Below, piece after piece: positions 7,555-14,266 of a stretch of DNA of 40,850 bases. The notes beneath the pieces were generated by a model, which had not been told where the DNA came from, searched no databases, and was given only the letters and a program-made list of their open reading frames with translations. The translations under genes were made by a program, and so were the position numbers. Location: positions 1 to 40,850 of the forward strand of contig CAJUCO010000023.1 of NCBI GenBank assembly GCA_910585245.1, read 5' to 3'. Source of the stretch: an uncultured Oscillibacter sp. (GTDB lineage Bacteria; Bacillota; Clostridia; Oscillospirales; Oscillospiraceae). Every line of letters starts with the position of its first letter. The stretch's first letter is position 1.

Positions 7555-7941
7555 TTGGTGATACACGAATCCGCGGAGGATTATTTGGAGTCCATCCTCA
7601 TCATTCAAGAGCAGTCCGGACAGGTCCGGTCCATTGATGTGGTAAACAAGCTGGGTTACTCCAAGCCCAGTGTCAGCATCGCCATGAAAAAACTGAGAGA
7701 GAGCGGCTTTATTACCATGGGCGGGGACGGAACCATCCTTTTGACCGACAGCGGCCTGGAAATCGCCAGCCGCATCTACCGGCGTCACAAAATTCTCACC
7801 CGGCTCTTCGAACGGATGGGCGTCTCCCCGGAACAGGCCGCCATAGACGCCTGCAAGGTGGAACACGATCTCAGCGAGGAGACGTTTACGCGCATCTGCT
7901 CCTATGTGGAGGAGGCTCCACCGCAAGAGCATACTCCGTAA
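7555..7941 (+). CDS. DtxR/MntR-family metal-dependent transcriptional regulator
   Basis: Metal-sensing repressor of about 128 residues, the short (MntR-like) form with no C-terminal SH3/FeoA domain. An N-terminal winged helix (SAEDYLESILIIQEQSGQVR, then VVNKLGYSKPSVSIAMKKL) is followed by the dimerisation/metal domain. By comparison with MntR, the Asp and Glu of EDYLE, the His of YRRHKIL, and the Glu-His of CKVEHDL are conserved. The position equal to MntR Glu99 is a Cys, as in DtxR (Cys102), giving a hybrid site; metal preference (Mn or Fe) is therefore open. The start is TTG at 7555, eight to nine bases after AGGAGG; GTG at 7558 is the alternative. No target gene is adjacent. Confidence 0.88.
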   Translation: MVIHESAEDYLESILIIQEQSGQVRSIDVVNKLGYSKPSVSIAMKKLRESGFITMGGDGTILLTDSGLEIASRIYRRHKILTRLFERMGVSPEQAAIDACKVEHDLSEETFTRICSYVEEAPPQEHTP

Positions 7942-8047
7942 GCCCCTCACAAAGGGCAAAGGGAACTTGGGGCCAAAGGCTTTCTAAGCGGAATCCGGGG
8001 AAACCGGAGCGGCTTTTGAAAAAAGAGCGTCCCCAAAAAGCGGAAAG

Positions 8048-8090
8048 AAAACGGAGAGAAGCCCGGCCGGGTTTCTCTCCGTTTCCATCT
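8048..8090 (+). terminator. Large hairpin terminator after the DtxR/MntR-type gene
   Basis: AAACGGAGAGAA pairs with TTTCTCTCCGTTT around a CCCGG/CCGGG core (8048-8084), followed by CCATCT. It lies about 105 bases after the stop; the bases between hold nothing recognisable. Confidence 0.6.
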
Positions 8091-8205
8091 AATAAACCTA
8101 ATAAACGCGTTTCAAAGCCGGTGGCAATACCCCCCGCCCACAACTTGCGGGAGCCCCCTTGCGTTTCCGGTCGATCTTATCCATAAAGACGCCCCTTCTC
8201 CCCGT

Positions 8206-8490
8206 TCATGACTCCTCATCATGTGCGGCCTGGTTGAGATGCTCTTCCAGCCTGTTCATGGCCTCGGTTACCGGACCGTTGCAGCCCTGCTCCTTTAAGC
8301 CCTGCAAGCAGGCCAGCAATCCATAGCAAATTAAGGTCTGCTCCTTGCGGATTGCTTTTAGCTCCTCGTTTTGCCTCTTGCTCCGCTGGACAAACTTGAT
8401 GCACCAGAGAATCACGCTGCCAATTACGCCCAGTGCGGTTAAAAGTTTCGCAAATGTAATCAGTGTGTCCGCGTTAATGGTCACTTCCAT
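8206..8490 (-). CDS. Small single-pass membrane protein of phage (holin-like) type
   Basis: A 94-residue protein: a short N-terminus (MEVTINADTLITFAK), one hydrophobic helix (LLTALGVIGSVILWCIKFV), a basic cytoplasmic segment, and a soluble tail containing EQTLICYGLLACLQGLKEQG and a helical end. From memory this arrangement is common among small prophage-associated proteins of gut Clostridia, often placed near lysis genes, but no other phage gene is seen here. The ATG at 8490 is chosen because GGAGAGGAGGG precedes it at good spacing; the longer frame to 8547 lacks a ribosome binding site. Function is unproven; it may be a stranded phage gene. Confidence 0.75.
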   Translation of the reverse strand: MEVTINADTLITFAKLLTALGVIGSVILWCIKFVQRSKRQNEELKAIRKEQTLICYGLLACLQGLKEQGCNGPVTEAMNRLEEHLNQAAHDEES

Positions 8491-8867
8491 GTTCAGCCCT
8501 CCTCTCCGGTACGCAAGCCGGGTAGGCCACCGGGCCAATTGATACAAACGGTTGCCGGTCTTCTATCCGGCGGCGTCATTTCTTGCCTGGGGGCCGGAGC
8601 GAAACGCCGGAATTCCCCTGATCAGGCGGGAAACCGGGACGGACTCCGGTTCGCGCGGCAACGGAAATCGAAACGGAATCACGCGGCAGGGAAGACCCTG
8701 CCGCCGTTCCATCTTATGCGGCCGAAACCGGCTTGTGCCGCCGGAACCCGACGCCAGGGGGGCGCATAAGATGCTGCGGGCGCTTTGCCGGGGAGGGTCT
8801 TCCGCCTCACGCGGCAGGCCGCCGTGCCCCGGCTTTGCAACCACGGCTTGAAAGGAGACACATTTTT
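8491..8867 (+). other. Long, highly structured leader/intergenic region before the collagen-like genes
   Basis: No convincing gene lies in these 377 bases. It holds a GCGGCAGGG/CCCTGCCGC hairpin (8683-8704), a perfect 11-base inverted repeat CATCTTATGCG/CGCATAAGATG 42 bases apart (8710-8720 and 8763-8773), and a second GGGTCTTCC...CGCGGCAGG block (8797-8823) partly complementary to the first hairpin. The reading frame of the next gene stays open through part of it but without a start signal. A structured 5' leader or a sporulation promoter region is possible; I could not assign a promoter. Confidence 0.4.
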
Positions 8868-9899
8868 ATGTCTATGCCAAGTTTTCCCAAGATTGACCCG
8901 CCCATCCAGCGGGAGGATGCGGTCAACCAGATTCTCTCTTCCATCGCCATGGAGGAGCTGGGCCTGAGCCACATTCTCAACGCCGAGGGCGAGAAACTGC
9001 AATATATTCTGGGCACCATTCCGGGCTTAAGCGGTCCGCCCGCCACAGTCAGCGACGTGCTGGCCGCCAACGAGAGCGTCCGCAGTATGCTGGAGACCGC
9101 CGCGCAAAACCAGCTCTTCCTGAAAGCGAAAATGCAGGGCGCCCTGACGGCTTCTCCCATGCAGGGGCCCACCGGGCCCACAGGTCCCACCGGCCCCACC
9201 GGCCCTGCCGGCGGTCCTGCCGGCGCAACAGGCGCAACGGGGGCCACGGGCCCCACCGGCGCAACCGGCGCAACGGGCGCCACCGGCCCCGCCGGTCCGG
9301 AAGGGGCTACTGGTATGGAAGGCGCCACCGGCGCCACCGGAGCTACCGGCCCCATGGGTCCCACCGGCCCCACCGGGCCCACCGGAGCGGCGGGAGCTAC
9401 CGGGGCTACCGGCCCCGCCGGTCCCACCGGCGCGGCAGGAACCGCGGGAGCCACCGGGGCTACCGGCTCCGCCGGTCCCACCGGACCCAGCGTCACCGCC
9501 ACCTCCGCCTTTGCCGCCAACACCAGCGGCGCGGGTCTGCCGGTTGTTTTATCGGGCATTCCGGTTCCCCTGCCGAATTATCAGGTGCTGCCCACAGGTA
9601 TTACCACAAACGGGACCAACACCGAGTTTACCGTGAGCACCACCGGATACTATCGGATTTCCTATACGGTCAACACCACTAAAGCGCTGGCCAGCGGTAC
9701 CCGGCTGATGATCAACAACAAGCCGAATCTGGCCTCCACTGTGGCGCCTTCGCTGGGCCAGAGCCACTTCTCCAATGAGATCATCGTGAGGCTGGAAGCG
9801 GAAACCACCATTACCCTGCAGATCTACGGCATTCTCGACACGGTCACGCTGCTGCCCGGGTCCGCCGGAGCAACCCTGTCCATCATCCGCCTGAGCTGA
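8868..9899 (+). CDS. Collagen-like, BclA/exosporium-type surface protein 1
   Basis: A 343-residue protein in three parts. Residues 1-99 are a helical N-terminal domain (MSMPSFPKIDPP, then EELGLSHILNAEGEKLQYI) shared with the next gene. Residues about 100-207 are Gly-X-Y triplets, mostly GPT, GAT and GPA, with one break (GPAGGPAG). Residues 208-343 form a C-terminal beta-rich domain (AFAANTSGAGLPVVLSGIPV ... GATLSIIRLS) like the trimeric TNF/C1q-type heads of BclA proteins. Such proteins form filaments on the exosporium of Bacillus and Clostridia spores, and their threonines are glycosylated. Start: ATG after AAAGGAG; the frame upstream is leader. First of a two- or three-gene operon. Confidence 0.9.
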   Translation: MSMPSFPKIDPPIQREDAVNQILSSIAMEELGLSHILNAEGEKLQYILGTIPGLSGPPATVSDVLAANESVRSMLETAAQNQLFLKAKMQGALTASPMQGPTGPTGPTGPTGPAGGPAGATGATGATGPTGATGATGATGPAGPEGATGMEGATGATGATGPMGPTGPTGPTGAAGATGATGPAGPTGAAGTAGATGATGSAGPTGPSVTATSAFAANTSGAGLPVVLSGIPVPLPNYQVLPTGITTNGTNTEFTVSTTGYYRISYTVNTTKALASGTRLMINNKPNLASTVAPSLGQSHFSNEIIVRLEAETTITLQIYGILDTVTLLPGSAGATLSIIRLS

Positions 9900-9912
9900 G
9901 GAGGGATGTCTC

Positions 9913-11001
9913 ATGTCACTGCCTACGTTTCCCAAGACTGATCCCCCGCTGAGCCGGGAGGGGAGCCTCAATGAAATCATTTCCTCCATTGCGGCGGAGG
10001 AACTCAGCCTGAGCCATATCCTCAACACCGAGGGGGAAAAATTGCAATATGTCCTGGGCACCCTGCCAGGCCTGGAGGAGGCCGCCGGCCTTAAAGAGGT
10101 CATGGACGTCAACCGGAGCGTACAGGATACTCTGTCCGATGTGATGGAGCAGCAGGCGTTGCTGACCGCCAAACTCAGCGCGGCCATGAAGGCCCCCGTC
10201 CTCCCCGGTCCCGCCGGCGCCGCCGGTTCTGCCGGTCCCGAGGGGCCCGCCGAAGGTCCCACCGGACCCACCGGCCCCACAGGCCCCACAGGGGCGGAAG
10301 GCCCCGCCGGTGCGATGGGGTCCACCGGTCCTACCGGAGCCCAAGGACCGCAAGGTGTGACGGGCGCCACGGGAGCTCCCGGTGCGGCAGGTGAAACGGG
10401 CCCCGCCGGTCCCACCGGCTCCACAGGGCCGGACGGCGCGGCCGGTCCCGCCGGTGTGGCCGGTATCACAGGGGCGGCGGGCGCCACGGGCGCCACCGGC
10501 CCTGCCGGTCCCACCGGAGCCACCAGCCCCGGCCTCACCGCCGCCTTTGCCGCCAACACCCAAGGCAACACCCTCTCGATTTCGCTGGGCGGCACCTCTA
10601 TCCCGCTGCCCAACGCCCAGGTTCTGCCCGCCGGTGTCACCGCCAATTCCGGGAATACAGTATTTACTGTGGCCGAGGCGGGCACCTATCAGATCTCCTA
10701 CCACGTGAATACCACGCTGGCCCTGCTGATGGGGACCCGGCTGGTGATCAACGGCGCCAACAACACCGCTTCCACCATCGCCCCCGGTGTCGCCACCTCC
10801 AGATTTGAAAATCAGATCACAGTGAACCTGTCTGCAAATTCCACGGTCTCCCTACAGATGTACCCGCTCACGCTTGCCGGGGCCGCCGTCCTGGTGGGCG
10901 GCGGGGCAGGCGCCTCTCTGACCATTATCCGGCTGAATGGGTCGAAACCGGAACCCCCCCCGGAGCACGATGTGGACGGCGGATGGGATGCCGAAGAATA
11001 A
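9913..11001 (+). CDS. Collagen-like, BclA/exosporium-type surface protein 2
   Basis: A 362-residue paralogue of the preceding gene, 13 bases downstream with its own GAGGAGGG. The N-terminal domain (SLSHILNTEGEKLQYVLGTL) is closely related to the first. The Gly-X-Y region is residues about 99-203 and uses more varied triplets (GAE, GAQ, GPQ, GVT). The C-terminal head again ends GASLTIIRLN, but here a hydrophilic tail follows (GSKPEPPPEHDVDGGWDAEE) that the first protein lacks. A second copy of the head's last codons lies untranslated downstream at 11027-11065, suggesting the 3' end was rearranged. Role as for the first protein: spore-surface filament, inferred. Confidence 0.9.
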   Translation: MSLPTFPKTDPPLSREGSLNEIISSIAAEELSLSHILNTEGEKLQYVLGTLPGLEEAAGLKEVMDVNRSVQDTLSDVMEQQALLTAKLSAAMKAPVLPGPAGAAGSAGPEGPAEGPTGPTGPTGPTGAEGPAGAMGSTGPTGAQGPQGVTGATGAPGAAGETGPAGPTGSTGPDGAAGPAGVAGITGAAGATGATGPAGPTGATSPGLTAAFAANTQGNTLSISLGGTSIPLPNAQVLPAGVTANSGNTVFTVAEAGTYQISYHVNTTLALLMGTRLVINGANNTASTIAPGVATSRFENQITVNLSANSTVSLQMYPLTLAGAAVLVGGGAGASLTIIRLNGSKPEPPPEHDVDGGWDAEE

Positions 11002-11026
11002 ACGCAAAACTGCAAAGTCAAAACGT

Positions 11027-11065
11027 GGAGCCGGGGCCTCTCTGACCGTCATCCGGCTGAGATGA
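11027..11065 (+). pseudogene. Orphan duplicate of the 3' end of a collagen-like gene
   Basis: Reads GAGASLTVIRLR then TGA, almost the same as GAGASLTIIRLN near the end of the preceding gene (10907-10939) and like the normal end of the first paralogue. It lies in a different frame from the upstream gene and has no start, so it is an untranslated leftover. Confidence 0.65.
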
Positions 11066-11086
11066 GCCCCGCCAAAGCACCAAAGT

Positions 11087-11112
11087 CTCCCGCCGGTGAA
11101 AACCGGCGGGAG
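11087..11112 (+). terminator. Terminator hairpin after the collagen-like genes, upstream copy
   Basis: Perfect 10-bp stem CTCCCGCCGG/CCGGCGGGAG with loop TGAAAA. The 29-base block 11085-11113 is repeated exactly at 11276-11304, on the other side of the inserted repeat. Confidence 0.65.
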
Positions 11113-11113
11113 T

Positions 11114-11275
11114 CAGGCTGTCAAAAAAGTATTTTTGTCAGCCTGGGCAAGTTTTCAAAACCTTTGAAAATGTTTTGAAAACTTATGATTGAAAACGAAA
11201 GGAACCCTTCCTGGGTTCCTCTCGTAACTCTCTTCCTTCCCGTCGGGGATGGTTTTTACGGTTTTTCGACACTCT
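11114..11275. mobile_element. Terminator-associated mobile repeat, 162 bp, inverted copy
   Basis: Reverse-complement copy of 7235-7400. It begins with the hairpin CAGGCTGTCAAAAA...GTCAGCCTG, continues through the GTTTTCAAAAC block and the AGGAACCCTTCCTGGGTTCCT hairpin, and ends CGGTTTTTCGACACTCT. It is flanked by perfect 29-base direct repeats, each a full terminator hairpin unrelated in sequence to that at the ribU locus. Confidence 0.7.
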
Positions 11276-11277
11276 GT

Positions 11278-11303
11278 CTCCCGCCGGTGAAAACCGGCGG
11301 GAG
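11278..11303 (+). terminator. Terminator hairpin, downstream copy
   Basis: Second exact copy of CTCCCGCCGG-TGAAAA-CCGGCGGGAG, 33 bases before the glycosyltransferase start codon. Here it would act in that gene's leader. Confidence 0.55.
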
Positions 11304-11336
11304 TACCCTTATGACGAATCCAAAGGAGGTTTCCCA

Positions 11337-12422
11337 ATGGTGAGCATCAGTCTTTGTATGATTGTAAAAAATGAGGAGGATGTGCTGGAGCGGTGCCTGG
11401 AGAGCGTGTCCCATCTGGTGGATGAGATTGTGATTGTGGACACCGGCTCCACTGACCGCACAAAGGAGATTGCCGCCCGGTTTACGGATTTGGTGGTTGA
11501 GTTCCCCTGGCGGGACGATTTCGCCGCCGCCCGCAACGAGTCCTTCTCCCGCGCGACGATGGATTACTGTATGTGGCTGGATGCCGACGACGTACTTTTG
11601 GAGGAAGACCAGGCGGCCTTTCTGGCCCTGAAAGAGACGCTGGACCCCGGCGTTTCGGTGGTGATGGCGCCTTATCACACGGGGTTTGACGAGAGCGGCC
11701 ACGTGACCTTCTCCTACTACCGGGAGCGTCTGATCAAAAACCGGGCCGGGATGCGCTGGACGGGGGCTGTTCACGAGGCGGTCACGCCGGTGGGCAAAAT
11801 TCTCTATGGGGATTTTGCCGTCACCCACCGCAAAACCCGGCCCTCCGACCCGGACCGAAACCTTCGAATCTACCAGGCGCAGCTGACCGCCGGAAAGGAG
11901 CTGGAGCCCCGCCAGCAGTTTTACTACGGCCGGGAGCTCTATTACCACCGCCGTTGGGAGGAGGCCCTGGAGGTTTTCCAGCGGTTTTTAGAGGAAAACC
12001 GGGGCTGGGTGGAGAACAACATCGACGCCTGCCGCCTCTGTGCCGCTTGCCATAAAGAGCTGGGCCACCATGACCAGGCGGCGCTGGCGGCGTTGTTCCA
12101 AACGTTTGCTTACGACAGGCCCCGGGCCGAGACCTGCTGTGAAATCGGCCTTTGCTTTTTCCAGAAAGAGCAGTACCAACAGGCGGCCTACTGGTACGCC
12201 CTGGCTTTGACCTGTACCCGGGACGACCGCCGGGGCGGCTTTGTCGCCCCGGACTGTTACGGCTACCTGCCCTGCATCCAGCTGTGCGTCTGCTACAGCC
12301 GCCTTGGCGATCAGAAAAGGGCGGAAACCTTTAACGAGCTGGCCGCTTCTTATAAACCGGATTCTCCCACGGTCCACTACAACCGGACCTTCTTTCAAGC
12401 CCTGGCGGAGAAAACGCCGTAA
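11337..12422 (+). CDS. Family 2 glycosyltransferase with C-terminal TPR-like repeats
   Basis: A 361-residue GT-A enzyme. The N-terminus (ISLCMIVKNEEDVLERCLES, VDTGSTDRT, then the metal-binding WLDADD) is typical of the SunS-like branch of GT2. The second half (residues about 195-355) is helical, with repeats of TPR character (FYYGRELYYHRRWEEALEVF, CCEIGLCFFQKEQYQQAAYW). Such enzymes glycosylate proteins or peptides. Its position after two threonine-rich collagen-like genes suggests it glycosylates those; serving the flagellin further on is the alternative. Start fixed by AAAGGAGG eight bases upstream. It is separated from the collagen genes by the repeat insertion. Confidence 0.9.
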   Translation: MVSISLCMIVKNEEDVLERCLESVSHLVDEIVIVDTGSTDRTKEIAARFTDLVVEFPWRDDFAAARNESFSRATMDYCMWLDADDVLLEEDQAAFLALKETLDPGVSVVMAPYHTGFDESGHVTFSYYRERLIKNRAGMRWTGAVHEAVTPVGKILYGDFAVTHRKTRPSDPDRNLRIYQAQLTAGKELEPRQQFYYGRELYYHRRWEEALEVFQRFLEENRGWVENNIDACRLCAACHKELGHHDQAALAALFQTFAYDRPRAETCCEIGLCFFQKEQYQQAAYWYALALTCTRDDRRGGFVAPDCYGYLPCIQLCVCYSRLGDQKRAETFNELAASYKPDSPTVHYNRTFFQALAEKTP

Positions 12423-12423
12423 A

Positions 12424-12487
12424 GGAAAAATGCCTACCACTAACCGGGCGGTCTTTTCCGGCCGCCGGTTGCTGTAGGCATTTTCCC
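12424..12487 (+). terminator. Terminator of the glycosyltransferase gene
   Basis: Long hairpin: GGAAAAATGCCTAC pairs with GTAGGCATTTTCC, with an inner AACCGG-type stem closed by a CCGGCCGCC arm; the right arm supplies the T-run. Confidence 0.75.
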
Positions 12488-12545
12488 GTATTCGCCACCC
12501 GGTGTAACCGTCTTCCCTTTGATCCGGCCCTCTTTTCAAAACGGC

Positions 12546-12574
12546 GTTCTCCCCGGCCCATAGGCGGGGAGAAC
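12546..12574. terminator. Hairpin adjoining the third repeat copy
   Basis: GTTCTCCCCG/CGGGGAGAAC 10-bp stem. The repeat copy starting at 12577 begins two bases after it, matching the arrangement at the other loci. Confidence 0.5.
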
Positions 12575-12576
12575 GT

Positions 12577-12668
12577 CAGGCTGGCGAAAATCCTTTTTCA
12601 ACAGCCTGAGGAACCCTTCCTGGGTTCCTCTCGTAACTCTCTTCCCTCCCGTCGAGGAAGGTCTCACG
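12577..12668. repeat. Shortened copy of the terminator-associated repeat
   Basis: Begins with CAGGCTGGCGAAAA...CAACAGCCTG and continues directly into GAGGAACCCTTCCTGGGTTC and TCTCGTAACTCTCTTCC, CCGTCGAGGAAGG. The GTTTTCAAAAC middle block of the longer copies is missing, as is the CGACACTCT end. Only one flanking hairpin is present. Confidence 0.65.
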
Positions 12669-12794
12669 GCAAACCGGCACAGGCCGGATCACCGTGCGGC
12701 AGATCTCCTGCTCCCGGCGGCCAATCAGCTTCATCAGCGTCTCCGCCGCCGTTCGAAGTCCACAATAAAAATCCGCCGGTTTGTAAGGGTACAC
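12654..12794 (-). pseudogene. C-terminal relic of a LacI-family transcriptional regulator
   Basis: Reads FYCGLRTAAETLMKLIGRRE ... TVIRPVPVCRETF, which resembles the last ~40 residues of LacI/PurR-type regulators (AAE-L---I pattern followed by V--P--L--RES). The upstream part, where the DNA-binding and sugar-binding domains should be, is gone: the frame begins inside the palindrome at 12778-12805. On the other side it runs into the repeat copy. Assignment rests on pattern recognition only. Confidence 0.45.
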
Positions 12795-12805
12795 TTTTAC
12801 AAACT
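12778..12805. repeat. Long palindrome A upstream of the dead-TnpB gene
   Basis: Inner palindrome GTTTGTAA-N10-TTACAAAC (12779-12804). Over 28 bases it is the reverse complement of palindrome B (12893-12920) with two differences, and both are preceded by the same CCGCC bases. Confidence 0.7.
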
Positions 12806-12892
12806 GAAAATCCTTGGGAAAAAATTTGCGGGAAACTCTTAATTTTCGGAAATGACCGCCGATGATAGAGGTGTAGGCAGTAAAAAGCCGCC

Positions 12893-12920
12893 GGTTTGTA
12901 AAAGTGTACCTTTACAAACC
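12893..12920. promoter_or_regulatory. Long palindrome B, operator-like, just before the dead-TnpB gene
   Basis: GGTTTGTAAA-AGTGTACC-TTTACAAACC, a 28-base near-perfect dyad ending 21 bases before the start codon at 12942. With palindrome A it forms a pair 115 bases apart centre to centre. It could be a paired operator, or the ends of a small mobile element carrying the 87 bases between. Confidence 0.55.
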
Positions 12921-12941
12921 GCCCCGGCAGGAGGAGCGGAC

Positions 12942-14072
12942 ATGAAGCAGTACACCACCATCAAGCTCCGTCTCCACCCCACGCCGGAACAGGCGGAACA
13001 GATGGAAAAAACCTTTGGTTGTTGCCGGTACCTCTGGAACCGGATGCTGGCCGACACGGCGGAGTTTTACGCCGCCACCGGCCTCCAGTATATCCCCACC
13101 CCCGCCCATTATAAGAAAGAGGCCCCCTTCCTGCGAGAAGTTGACAGCCAGCCCCTCTGCACGGTGCACCAAAATTTACGGCAGGCGTTTTTGGACTTCT
13201 TTCGCAATCCCTCGGCCTTCCGCCATCCCCAGTTCAAAACCAAGAAGGCCCGCCGGGATTCCTTTACCGTCTACTGCCGCCGGTACCGCACCGGCCCCTC
13301 TATCCGCCTTACCGGCGCCGGGCTCCGGATGCCAAAGCTCGGCCTATTGAAGGCTTGGGCATACCGAAAACCCCTGCACTGGTGGGACCTGAAGTCCGTC
13401 ACCATCGCCAAAACCCGCTCTGGCAAATACTTCGCCTCCGTCGTCTTCGGATACGAGGCCAAAACGCCGGAACGGCCCGCCCCCCTTCCGGAGCGGACCT
13501 TGGGTTTGAACCAATCCCTGTCCCGCTTTTACGTGGACAGCGAGGGAACCAGCCCGGTTTTGCCGGATTTCTCGAAGTCCTGGGAGAAGCTGGCCCGCAT
13601 TCAACGCAAGCTCTCCCGGATGGAACAGGGGTCCAAACATTATGAAACCCAACTCCGGCGGCTACAGCTCCAGCATGAGCATATGGCCAACCAGCGGAGG
13701 GACTTCATTCACAAGGAATCCCGGCGGATAGCCAACGCCTGGGACGCCGTGTGCGTGCGGGACGCCGATCTGCTGGAGCTGGCCCAAAGGCGAAAGGAAA
13801 ACCACGCCGCCGGATTTGGACCGTTTCCCGGATTCGGACGGTTTCGGGAGTGCCTGCAATACAAGCTGGAGCGGCAGGGAAAAGCCTATCTCACTGTGGA
13901 CCGGTTCGCCCCTGTTGCAAAGACCTGCCATGCCTGCGGCACAGTCAACGAATCCCTGTCCCCCGGAGAGAAACACTGGACCTGTCCCCATTGCGGGGCC
14001 CCGGTGGTCCGGGACGTCAACACAGCCCGGAATCTCCGGGACTTTGGCTGGAACACGCGCCGCACGGTTTAG
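12942..14072 (+). CDS. Nuclease-dead TnpB homologue (TldR-like, candidate RNA-guided DNA-binding protein)
   Basis: A full-length (376 residues) IS200/IS605-type TnpB. Conserved parts: N-terminal TIKLRLHPTPEQAEQMEKTF and GCCRYLWN, the WED/REC region, the QRRKLSR-like QRKLSRMEQGSKHYE helix, ANQRRDFIHKESRRIA, the zinc ribbon (KTCHACG, WTCPHCG) and the final RDVNTARNL. The RuvC-I motif, normally GIDxG, reads GLNQS: Asp is Asn190 (13509). RuvC-II, normally vvEDL, reads VCVRDADL: Glu is Arg273 (13758). Only the third acid, Asp358, remains, so DNA cleavage should be lost. The frame is intact with no stop or shift, and no TnpA is adjacent. Start ATG follows GGAGGAG. It lies upstream of csrA and flagellin in the same direction. 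Function as RNA-guided repressor is inference from known TldRs. Confidence 0.9.
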   Translation: MKQYTTIKLRLHPTPEQAEQMEKTFGCCRYLWNRMLADTAEFYAATGLQYIPTPAHYKKEAPFLREVDSQPLCTVHQNLRQAFLDFFRNPSAFRHPQFKTKKARRDSFTVYCRRYRTGPSIRLTGAGLRMPKLGLLKAWAYRKPLHWWDLKSVTIAKTRSGKYFASVVFGYEAKTPERPAPLPERTLGLNQSLSRFYVDSEGTSPVLPDFSKSWEKLARIQRKLSRMEQGSKHYETQLRRLQLQHEHMANQRRDFIHKESRRIANAWDAVCVRDADLLELAQRRKENHAAGFGPFPGFGRFRECLQYKLERQGKAYLTVDRFAPVAKTCHACGTVNESLSPGEKHWTCPHCGAPVVRDVNTARNLRDFGWNTRRTV

Positions 14073-14266
14073 GCGCAATTGCCGGTGGGGACGCCGGTAA
14101 ACGCCCAGGAGCGGCGGGAAGCGCTGATTTGATCGGCAAAGTTGATTTGCCCATGAAATCAGCGTTCCCCACAGCCGTGAAATGGGAAAAAGCGAGGGCG
14201 ACTCCCCGCAAGGGACGCAGCCTGAATCTCGAAAGAGAGGTCCACTCAACGTAATATTATCCATGT
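14073..14266 (+). ncRNA. Candidate guide (omega-like) RNA downstream of the dead-TnpB gene
   Basis: A non-coding stretch between the TnpB homologue and csrA with strong folding signals, where TnpB and TldR guide RNAs lie. A stem CGCTGATTT/AAATCAGCG (14121-14165) encloses GGCAAA/TTTGCC. Further on come a GCGAGGGCGACTCCCCGC region and a terminal CTC-GAAA-GAG hairpin followed by AGGTCCACTCAAC (14228-14250). TCAA resembles the right-end cleavage sequence of IS200/IS605 elements, where scaffold gives way to guide. If so, the guide would start about 14250 (GTAATATTATCCATGT). Boundaries are estimates; the scaffold probably overlaps the 3' end of the gene. Confidence 0.5.

Noticed and set aside
9160..9490. 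Tandem GC-rich repeats that might be taken for a CRISPR array or minisatellite
   Set aside because: They are in-frame 9-base Gly-X-Y codon repeats of a collagen-like protein with no spacers. No CRISPR array or cas gene was seen anywhere in the window.
9549..10685. 378-codon minus-strand frame opposite the collagen-like genes
   Set aside because: Its GPVGPVAP-type repeats are the complement of the Gly-X-Y repeats; no ribosome binding site, clearly a shadow.
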